Below, in pieces: positions 8,901 through 15,091 of a DNA stretch of 32,173 bases (within the stretch, counting starts at the first letter, position 1; every line of letters starts with the position of its first letter). Under the pieces are notes generated by a model. It worked only from the letters and a program-made list of their open reading frames with translations, did not search any database and had not been told where the DNA came from. A program made the translations under genes and the position numbers. Source of the stretch: an uncultured Phycisphaerales bacterium (GTDB taxonomy: Bacteria > Planctomycetota > Phycisphaerae > Phycisphaerales > SM1A02); NCBI GenBank assembly GCA_905480395.1, contig CAJQQE010000056.1, positions 1 to 32,173 of the forward strand, written 5' to 3'.

Positions 8901-11900
8901 TACCGCAAACGGGAACGACTGCGCGGGACCTCGGGGAGAGTGAAGAGGTGCTCGGAGAAACGACCCTTTGGGCGAAGCGCGGTGATCGCACCTTCGCTGT
9001 CGGCCTGCGCCTCTCTCCAGATATGATCGAGACTCGTCTCATCCCCGGACTTGTAGACCTTCCCGGGAATGTCCACGCAGCGCATGGACAGCCCGGAGAC
9101 TTCTTGGGTACTCACGCGAACCGGGCCGAGCAGAAGACCCTTCTCGGGATAAAGCGCATCCTCCAGATGATCGACCTGAGAGAGTCCGTCCGCGTATACC
9201 TGAACGTCCATCCGATCAATCAGGTGCGTCTCGCGCGCGGCTTGAATCAATCCAATCAGGGAGTGAAAGCCCCGATCACGACCGAGCTGATACGCCTCGG
9301 TCTCCGTCTCGGGGCGATCATCCCCATCCACATTCCAGAAGTGAAGGACCCGAAGTCGTCCGTCGCCTTCTCCAAGGTCCACCTTGGAGAGAACCGAGAC
9401 CAGATCATCCTTTGACAGCGGCGCAATCTCATAGACGTCGGATCCCAGATCCTGATACGTCTCGCCGGGCCGCACCACGGTCACACTCTGCTCGGTCTGC
9501 CGGATTCGCTCGACGATCTCATCGGAGAAGCCCTGGTCATCCGCGAAGACAAGCCACGCCATCGCAGAAACCGCGATGGACTCATCCTCCAGATCATCCA
9601 GATCATCCAGATCATCCTTCGCCCAACCCGCTTCATAAAGGCTCAGCGGGTAGGCATGCGCCGAGGCTTCCTCCGCCTGGCTCGAATCCTCCCAGTGATG
9701 AATCTGCTGAAAAGGATAGGTCGGCATGTCGAGAAGCCGACCGGCTCGGCCCGAGTTCCGATCGGGCCACGCCACCTCGCCTCCGGCCGCCCAGACGTGA
9801 CCCAGGGTTTCCAGTGCGTTCCGATGAGCATTCTCCGCCAGATCCTCTTTCGGACGGTATAGCGAAGAGAAATTGTCACGGGAGCTGTCATTCTGATTGA
9901 CGAAACCACCGAGCGCACGACCCGGCCCCACCTCGAGGAAGATCGGGTTCTCCTCGGTCAGGAAGAGGGCTAAGGCGTCACAGAAAAGCACCGGCTTCCG
10001 GCGCTGTTCGATCCAGTACTCGGGATCCGTGGCCTGCTGATCGGTGAAGGGTTTTCCGGTCACACCCGATATCACGCGTTGGCTTGGCGGCGAACACTCG
10101 AACCCCTCGAGCTGTCGCCTGAACTCATCCACCGTCGGATCCAGCATTCTCGAGTGAAACGCGTGCGAGGTGGCCAGTTCCCGACTGCTCACCTTTCGGG
10201 TCTTCAGGAAGGCCGCGAACTCAGCGATTTCGTCACTGGGTCCGGCCACCACATTTCGCTTGTTGCTGTTCATCGCCGCGAGATCAAGTCCGTCCGGGAG
10301 AACGTTCTTCAGTTCCTCGAGCGGCATGGAGACCGCCAGCATCGATCCGGGCTCGCACATCTGCATCAGACGGCTTCGAATCGCGACCAACTTGAGGCCA
10401 TTATCCAGCGAGTAGATCCCGCCCAGGCAGGCGGCGACGAGCTCACCCAACGAGTGGCCGAGCATGGCCGTCGGTCTGAGACCCCACGCTTCAAACTGCT
10501 TGGCCAGTGCATACTCGACCACAAAAAGTGCGGGCTGAGCCACCGAAGTCTGCGCGAGCTGCGCCTCTGCATCCTCCAGCGTGGAACCATCGCGGCGGTA
10601 GACGCAATCTCGCAGATCCACGCCGAGTTCACGAACCAGGAAGTCCGAGCAATAATCGAAAATCTCCCGGTAGACCTTCTCGTTCTCGTACAGCCCCTGC
10701 CCCATCCCCACGGCCTGAGACCCCTGTCCCGGGAACATGAACACGACGGGACGACCTGATCTCACGTGGGTGCCGGTGGGCTTCAGGGTACGGAGCTGAT
10801 CCGCACATCCTTCCAGCGTGCCTGAATCCACGGTGCAGTGCGTCCGGAATGGCATCGCTTGCCGACCCACTTGCAGGGTGTACGCCAGATCCGAGACCGC
10901 CGTCTCAGGATGGCCCTCACAATACGCCGCGAGATCACTGAGGCGCCGCGTCAGGGCCGCTTCGGTCTTGGCGGACACCACGAGCAGATCCTGACCGCCG
11001 GTCACGGCAGTCGCCGCTTCCGATTCACCCACGTATTCTTCCAGTACGACATGCGCATTGGCACCACCCATGCCAAATGCGGAGACAGCGGCCCTCTTCG
11101 GTCGACCGTTGCGTTTCCAGTCCAGTGCCTGCGTCGGCACATAGAAAGGCGACTGCGCCCAATCGATTTCCGGATTCGGTTTCGAAAAGTTGGCCATGGG
11201 CGGGATGACATTCCGGGTCAAGGCCAGGCAGGCCTTGATCACACCCACCACCCCGGCGGCGGGCCCCAGATGCCCGATATTGCCCTTCACCGAGCCGATC
11301 GCACAGGAGTCGTTTCTCATTTCCGAAGACTCGGAGTAGACCTCTTGCATGGAACGAATCTCAATGGGGTCCCCAAGCAGGGTCCCCGTACCATGACACT
11401 CCACGAATCCAATGGTGGAGGGATCGATTTCCGCCTCGCCCAACGCTTCCCGAATCGCCCGGGTTTGCCCCGTCTGCGTCGGCGCAATGAAGCTCAGCTT
11501 GTCTTCCGGATCGCCATCATTGCAGAAGCCGGTCCCGCGGATGATTCCCTGAATGGGGTGCCCATCACGGATCGCATCATCGAGAAGCTTGAGGACCAGG
11601 ACGCCCGCACCATCCCCGAAGATCGTTCCGTCGGCTCCCGCATCAAACGGACGAATGACACCCGTCGCGGAGCTCATTCCCTCCACGCCCTTCTGATAGG
11701 CGGGCGAGCTCGGAAGCTCGACTCGTGCCCCTCCCGCGAGAGCGGTCGTGCATTTACCCTGCCTCAGGCTTTGCGCGGCGAGATTCACCGCCATGAGTGA
11801 CGACGAACAGGTCGCCAGCGCCGTCAGGCTTGGCCCCTTCAAGTCGAGCGCGTGCGAAACTCGCAAGGCGAAGTAATCAATCAGCGTACCCAGTCTTTTC

Positions 11901-12328
11901 GGGAAGCGGCTCGCCGGATCTTCGTCCTTGGCGGACTTGAGGTGGGCCGCAAAATAGTGGCTCTCGACACTCGCAAAGACACCTGTGGTGCCGTGTACAT
12001 CACCTGGCACCACGCCGGATTGCTCCATGGCCTCCCAGACACACTCCAGGAAGATTCGATGGGTCGGGTCCATGAGCCTGGCCTGAGTATCCGAAATTCC
12101 GAAAAAACTGGCGTCGAAGCTTTTGAACTCATCCAGTAGAGGCTTGGCAGGGATGTAGCCCGGATCATTGATCTTCCGTCCCGAAAGCCCGGCACGTTCC
12201 TGAGTTCCCTTGTCGGGCCGCGTCAGACAGTCTCGTCCGCTCCTCACATTATCCCAGAATTCGTCGAGACTCGTTGCCCCCGGAACCCGCAACGCCATGC
12301 CCACAATCGCAATATCTTTCCTACTCAT
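5930..12328 (-). CDS. Type I reducing polyketide synthase, KS-AT-KR-DH-ER-ACP
   Basis: This is a 2132-residue single-module PKS. Start 12328 gives MSRKDIAIVGM and has AAGG 7 nt upstream; the frame is open 23 codons further. Domains in order: KS 1-430 (LATCSSSL, Cys174; His312 in ECHGTGT; His353 in NIGHLGP); AT about 530-845 (GHSLGE Ser626; HAFH 722-725, the malonyl-type motif); a structural KR half about 895-1130; catalytic KR about 1143-1345 (TGGVGGLG, LDD at 1250-1252 as in B-type KRs, Tyr1307 in YSSAN); DH about 1380-1640 (His1405 in HLVGGRPVLSG, Asp1564 in HPGIFD); ER about 1660-1975 (AGAGGIGL); a segment resembling a KR C-terminal tail at 1996-2030; ACP 2055-2132 (GGDSI, Ser2088). All catalytic residues looked for are present, so a fully reducing, probably iterative enzyme making an alkyl acid is inferred. 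The P of the DH HxxxGxxxxP motif is Ser. It lies downstream of the ACP-thioesterase in one operon. Confidence 0.9.
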   Translation of the reverse strand: MSRKDIAIVGMALRVPGATSLDEFWDNVRSGRDCLTRPDKGTQERAGLSGRKINDPGYIPAKPLLDEFKSFDASFFGISDTQARLMDPTHRIFLECVWEAMEQSGVVPGDVHGTTGVFASVESHYFAAHLKSAKDEDPASRFPKRLGTLIDYFALRVSHALDLKGPSLTALATCSSSLMAVNLAAQSLRQGKCTTALAGGARVELPSSPAYQKGVEGMSSATGVIRPFDAGADGTIFGDGAGVLVLKLLDDAIRDGHPIQGIIRGTGFCNDGDPEDKLSFIAPTQTGQTRAIREALGEAEIDPSTIGFVECHGTGTLLGDPIEIRSMQEVYSESSEMRNDSCAIGSVKGNIGHLGPAAGVVGVIKACLALTRNVIPPMANFSKPNPEIDWAQSPFYVPTQALDWKRNGRPKRAAVSAFGMGGANAHVVLEEYVGESEAATAVTGGQDLLVVSAKTEAALTRRLSDLAAYCEGHPETAVSDLAYTLQVGRQAMPFRTHCTVDSGTLEGCADQLRTLKPTGTHVRSGRPVVFMFPGQGSQAVGMGQGLYENEKVYREIFDYCSDFLVRELGVDLRDCVYRRDGSTLEDAEAQLAQTSVAQPALFVVEYALAKQFEAWGLRPTAMLGHSLGELVAACLGGIYSLDNGLKLVAIRSRLMQMCEPGSMLAVSMPLEELKNVLPDGLDLAAMNSNKRNVVAGPSDEIAEFAAFLKTRKVSSRELATSHAFHSRMLDPTVDEFRRQLEGFECSPPSQRVISGVTGKPFTDQQATDPEYWIEQRRKPVLFCDALALFLTEENPIFLEVGPGRALGGFVNQNDSSRDNFSSLYRPKEDLAENAHRNALETLGHVWAAGGEVAWPDRNSGRAGRLLDMPTYPFQQIHHWEDSSQAEEASAHAYPLSLYEAGWAKDDLDDLDDLEDESIAVSAMAWLVFADDQGFSDEIVERIRQTEQSVTVVRPGETYQDLGSDVYEIAPLSKDDLVSVLSKVDLGEGDGRLRVLHFWNVDGDDRPETETEAYQLGRDRGFHSLIGLIQAARETHLIDRMDVQVYADGLSQVDHLEDALYPEKGLLLGPVRVSTQEVSGLSMRCVDIPGKVYKSGDETSLDHIWREAQADSEGAITALRPKGRFSEHLFTLPEVPRSRSRLRYGGTVLITGGVGGLGLKVAENLYRSVNARLVLTSRWEAPPKEEWGRYLEEDSKLGRAMRTLQPMVEAGAEIEIIQADVSSSEDMARVIAQGEGALGPIHGVVHTAGILDDGPSLQKTYESAESVFMAKVESAYVLENLFADRPLDIFVHFSSQASLRPNAGQVDYSSANAVLDRLAIRRGQRHPGLSCAMGWGAWRDAGMAWDYKTGEFNQASLFRNVTMEDLEEETHAAEHCLLETYRYLPTGDAIFQGELRQGEHWITVEHLVGGRPVLSGTTVIEMLRAGFVEAFQAHDAVEISDLAFICKFAVNDVTKYEILYLQQEEYFKVELRIQLGGESDGWQTASTSRIKSIPNTPVLDGAVREELLSVRERALAPFPPLSCGPRFTCDWVLEDRERGAAAKLALLSELSEEVSDYGLHPGIFDRCIHTLIDRFTGILMPYSCERLRIYGTLTSTTLSYGYQREPGVDESVDIFMTDLEGNLLVEIEGYVAKEFEAIDHQRADTEEVIEYDRHVDHRMVLDTPGNFESFRIEAQTQAGLASDEIRIRVKAAGLNFRDVLSALGQLPEGDPSRDTRGSECTGTVLEVGDEVKHLVVGDPVIALSEHSFSTNVVTKGYMATLLPECLGYTDGAGVPITFLTVDYALNQAARLQAGERILIHAGAGGIGLAAIQFAQAIGAEIYATAGQDFKRDYLRSLGVEHVMDSRSLDFVDEINVLTDGEGVDVVLNALAGEFIPASMSLLRPFGRFLEIGKKDIYANTQMGLYPFRNNLSFFGIDLGQFSFVRKEELLEMFEALMIRFSSGELHPSPVREFPLESMGKGFEYLARAEHIGKVVFTVEQNMDDDDRVEERFNARFGAGIGMREGLEVFDRLISSDEAPGQVMIAAQALDDQARMARHEAGGGQRRLVDTEYRDPETTTEELLKQIWENTLGMTKIGVDDDFGELGGDSINAIMLQVRVNETFNLDLTLAVLLSHPTIKFLGKLVDDSVVEVS
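9591..9617 (-). repeat. Tandem repeat, AGATCATCC x3, in the PKS linker
   Basis: Three exact 9-bp units lie inside the PKS gene and encode a DDL-DDL-DDL type acidic stretch between AT and KR. The linker position suggests that unit number can change without breaking a domain. Confidence 0.9.
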
Positions 12329-12419
12329 TGATCTGCCTTCGTTAATCATTTTGTGACTCGTCTTAGGTCCATACAACGCACGGCTCCCAAGCCACACCGG
12401 CGCCGCTCAAACTCAGGGA

Positions 12420-13583
12420 TCAACGCGTCCCCAACCCACCTGAAACCACCTCGCCAGTGCCCGGCATCGCTTCGACCTCGTCTTCTCCGCCAACTCCGAC
12501 CGCCAACCCAGAACCCATACTCAGTGGCGACACGAACTCTTCCAGCCACAAGTGCGTGTACGCTTCTGCGAGAAAATCCAGATGCTTGATCGGAACGGGC
12601 GAAAGAACGCGACACGTGCCATCCACACTTTCGATCCATTCCGGTACCGGTCTCGTGCTCTCGTGCACGATGATGGTGTCGCCCGGATATCGAGATATCT
12701 CGTAATGCTTGAGTGCGCGCGCGTAGATGGGCTGCATGTGGGTCCAGATGAGCCGAGAAGGCAGTGGGCGCCGCGTCAGGAAATATAGGGAACACTCAAC
12801 CCGCCCCCGCACTTGACGCACCTTGTGGTAGACACGCCTCGAAAACATCACAGAGCGCTGACGACACATGTACAGCATTCGCTGAAGAGCGCCCTGCGAG
12901 ACCACCCGCATTCGTTGCGAGCGCCAGAACAACTCCCGCAGAACCTTGGGATTACCCGCGGGCGAGAGCAGCATGAGGAGCTCGACCTTCTTTCCCATCG
13001 CGGTCAGCCGGTTGGCAATTTCATAGGCCAGAGTGCCCCCGATCGAAAACCCCCCGATGCAGTACGGGCCATCGGGCTCCACGTGAAGAATCATCTCCAG
13101 GTAGTACTCGGCCATCGCGTCAAACGTACGGTGTCGAGCCGATTTACCGTCAGTGCCTTGATGATGGAGGTAGTAGACCGGTCTCTCGGCCGGGATGTGA
13201 GGGGCAAACAGTTCCAGAAACTCGTATCCGTTCAACCAGAAAAGAGGAGTCAAATCAGAGCCCTCATTCACGGTAGTGCACTCGGCGGCTCCTTTCGGAA
13301 GCCGCCGCGTGCGGTTTCTCATTTCGGGACCAGCGCTGATCAGGAACTCAGCAAGAAGTTCCACATTCGAGTGAAGGAAGATCTCCATCGCCGTGATCGG
13401 CACATTCCACTGTTCCTCGATGGAGATGGCGAGGTTGAGATAACCAACCGAATCCAGGCCCAGCGCATGAAAATTCTCATCACAGGGGACCTCTGCGGGC
13501 TTCCGTTCGACCAAAGCGGAGACGCGGGCCTGAAGCCAGTTCTTCAGCTCGGAAAGCGGAGGAATAGGCTTGCCTTCATCCAT
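12420..13583 (-). CDS. ACP-thioesterase didomain protein
   Basis: This 387-residue protein joins an acyl carrier domain (about 8-85, phosphopantetheine Ser45 in GLDSVGY) to a thioesterase (about 110-350). The thioesterase has the nucleophile elbow GGFSIGG (Ser180) and a late His, H334 (KHLDFL) or H344 (YTHLWL). The last ~35 residues are Gly/Val/Glu-rich and look like a disordered tail. It probably accepts the chain made by the PKS, whose own ACP is at the C-terminus, and releases it. A separate Cys-type thioesterase lies at the other end of the cluster, so the two may do different jobs. Its ATG overlaps the end of the upstream gene by 8 nt, and the PKS start follows 91 nt after its stop. Confidence 0.85.
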   Translation of the reverse strand: MDEGKPIPPLSELKNWLQARVSALVERKPAEVPCDENFHALGLDSVGYLNLAISIEEQWNVPITAMEIFLHSNVELLAEFLISAGPEMRNRTRRLPKGAAECTTVNEGSDLTPLFWLNGYEFLELFAPHIPAERPVYYLHHQGTDGKSARHRTFDAMAEYYLEMILHVEPDGPYCIGGFSIGGTLAYEIANRLTAMGKKVELLMLLSPAGNPKVLRELFWRSQRMRVVSQGALQRMLYMCRQRSVMFSRRVYHKVRQVRGRVECSLYFLTRRPLPSRLIWTHMQPIYARALKHYEISRYPGDTIIVHESTRPVPEWIESVDGTCRVLSPVPIKHLDFLAEAYTHLWLEEFVSPLSMGSGLAVGVGGEDEVEAMPGTGEVVSGGLGTR

Positions 13584-14178
13584 TGTGAAAGAAGCCAGAT
13601 AATCGGAGGGTCAGCGCCATCGAATCGCGTCCATCGATGCCGCCAAGCAGGCAGTTTCCGACAGCCAGCCAGACCTTGGGATTGCCGGAGTCGACTGGAA
13701 GCCGCTCACCATCAAGTGTCACACCGACCAGGCGTCCATCCGCGACCTTGAAGGCGCCCGCTTTGAAGTCGTCATCGACACGCCAGTCATGCTGAGTGGC
13801 CCGGCCGCGACAGAGTCGATAAAGATCGAGGAAAAGCGCCCGATTCAATTCGTCCGGTGCTCCCATCAGCGACAGGTCACGCAGGTGTTCTTCAGCCAGA
13901 ATGCCCTTGAGTTCCAGAGGGCGCTCCTCGAAGACATGATGGGTCACGCCGGCGTCACGGTGAAAAGTCCGAACGGCAGAGGCCACCTGCTTCCAGTTAT
14001 CGGCGGCAGTACTTCGGTGTGAGATGATCACCGCACAGTCATCGTGCGAAGCGGGTACGTCACACTGAAGATCCTCAGCCTGCGTCGTACCACATGCCAG
14101 CCACACTCCGCATAAAAAAAGCAAGACACCAGTGCGGTGCGAAGTTGAGAGGAGTTGTCGAGCGCTTCGAGTCATCAT
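13576..14178 (-). CDS. Exported hypothetical protein of the PKS operon
   Basis: This protein of about 200 residues has a signal sequence: MMTRSARQLLSTSHRTG, a hydrophobic core VLLFLCGVWLACG and then TTQAED, a good signal-peptidase site. An LAC triplet could act as a lipobox, but Trp at -3 makes that weak. Start 14178 is chosen so that the signal peptide is N-terminal; the frame extends to a TTG at 14223. The mature part (starts EDLQCDVPAS) has four Cys, is mixed alpha/beta in appearance and matches no family I recognise. It is the first gene of the minus-strand operon and overlaps the ACP-thioesterase by 8 nt. An exported protein leading a PKS operon suggests the product is finished, bound or delivered outside the cytoplasm; that is inference. 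Confidence 0.6.
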   Translation of the reverse strand: MMTRSARQLLSTSHRTGVLLFLCGVWLACGTTQAEDLQCDVPASHDDCAVIISHRSTAADNWKQVASAVRTFHRDAGVTHHVFEERPLELKGILAEEHLRDLSLMGAPDELNRALFLDLYRLCRGRATQHDWRVDDDFKAGAFKVADGRLVGVTLDGERLPVDSGNPKVWLAVGNCLLGGIDGRDSMALTLRLSGFFHNG

Positions 14179-14350
14179 AAGTTCGCAACGCCTTTCCAAC
14201 GATAGAATCTTTGAAGTCATCAAACATAGCCGTTAAAGATTGATTGATCGACCAAAATTGAATGAAGATTCCATGATCGCTCGTGATATCTTTTCTCCGA
14301 GTTTGCAACACGAGTAGAGTCCATTGAAGCATGCCATTATGGGCCGCCGC

Positions 14351-14372
14351 TTGAACGCTTGAACGCTTGAAC
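14351..14372. repeat. Tandem repeat, TTGAACGC x2.75
   Basis: Two full TTGAACGC units and a third partial one (TTGAAC) lie directly before the trmL fragment. The last unit supplies a possible TTG start codon. It sits between the PKS operon and the right repeat and resembles the other two short triplications in the island. Confidence 0.85.
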
Positions 14373-14636
14373 ATGATTCTCTGCACCCCGCTGATTCCCA
14401 ACAACACAAGAAATGCCGGACGAACATTCCTGGCGATCGGTGCGCGTCTGCACCTCATCCACCCACTCGGTTTTCAGATCGATGACAAACATCTGAAGCG
14501 GGCAGGCATGGATTACTGGCAGCACATCGACCTCGTCGAGCATCCCAGCTGGGAGGCCGACCTCGAAACATGTGCTCCAGAGAGACTCTGGCTCTTCACG
14601 ACCAAGACCGACCGCAGTTTCCGCGAGCCGACATAG
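14367..14636 (+). pseudogene. trmL: 5' fragment of trmL (tRNA 2'-O-methyltransferase), truncated at the island edge
   Basis: The frame begins TTG or ATG (14367/14373) and encodes about 87 residues that track the N-terminal half of TrmL, the SPOUT enzyme that 2'-O-methylates C34/U34 in tRNA-Leu. Recognisable blocks are IPNNTRNAGRTF, LHLIHPLGFQIDDK, LKRAGMDYW and LFTTKTDRSF, in family order. The conserved NTGN reads NTRN here. The frame runs into a stop at 14636, eight bases before the right repeat begins. The whole C-terminal half with the SAM-binding knot is missing, so the product cannot be an active methyltransferase. It is a captured gene piece from the donor DNA. Confidence 0.8.
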
Positions 14637-14643
14637 CGGCGAG

Positions 14644-14945
14644 CGAGATGGAAACTTCGATCCTGCTGGCAACTCGCCCTGAACTCGTCGTTCGCGACGC
14701 CGATGGCGGCCTCACTGCGGATGACGGTACGACGAAGCCGACTCGATTTGAAGCCGTCGAAGAAGGTTGGGTCTCGATCAGTCGGCCGTTGCATCTTCTC
14801 ACGACGAATACCGGGTCGGGTCATCCGCACCGCGACACGCCACGGCGGAGAAAGGCGAGCGTTTGCTCGATGCGATTGAAGATCGGTACGGCCGATTCTT
14901 AGTCGAGCTCGCGGAGAGTCCGCTTGACGTGAATTTTCCGTTCTC
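14644..14945 (+). pseudogene. 3' fragment of creatininase-family gene, frameshifted
   Basis: The sequence encodes EMETSILLATRPEL onward as in the intact gene at 2519, but has no 5' part. A 5-nt insertion near 14833-14842 (CGCGACACGCCACGG against CGCGCCACGG) breaks the frame, and the TAG stop of the intact gene is TCG here. Replacement changes are as common as silent ones (A/V, P/T, W/L, N/H against three silent), as expected for an unconstrained remnant. Confidence 0.88.
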
Positions 14946-15034
14946 GGTGGGCGACTCGCGATGGTACGGCGGACGCCGAACGAGCCGACCTTTGGCAAGA
15001 ATCCCTCCGGACAAGACAACCTCTCATAAGAAAA

Positions 15035-15058
15035 TCCGGCCGAATCGCTTCGGCCGGA
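15035..15058 (-). terminator. Intrinsic terminator of the FAS1-CIA30 gene
   Basis: A 10-bp stem, TCCGGCCGAA and its complement, has the loop TCGC. On the minus strand it is followed by TTTTCTTAT and lies 33 nt past the gene's stop, so it fits a rho-independent terminator. One stem base pair is lost relative to the left repeat copy. Confidence 0.75.
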
Positions 15059-15091
15059 CAGTCTTCGTTGAGATGGTTTGAGTTGCCTCGA

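Larger units (their letters stand above)
3611..14643. mobile_element. Inserted 11.0-kb island carrying a PKS-type cluster
   Basis: This is the DNA between the two direct repeats. Removing it together with one repeat restores a simple convergent pair, creatininase (plus) and FAS1-CIA30 (minus), with one terminator between them. The insert carries an ATP-grasp-like gene, two thioesterases, an ACP, a reducing PKS, an exported protein and a truncated trmL. No integrase, transposase, tRNA attachment site or origin is visible. The simplest reading is single-crossover homologous integration of a circular molecule that carried its own diverged copy of the repeat. An ancient rearrangement or an assembly join are alternatives. 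Confidence 0.7.

Noticed and set aside
3611-14643. Prophage or integrative element with its own integrase
   Set aside because: No integrase, excisionase, phage structural gene, tRNA gene or short att core was seen in or beside the insert.
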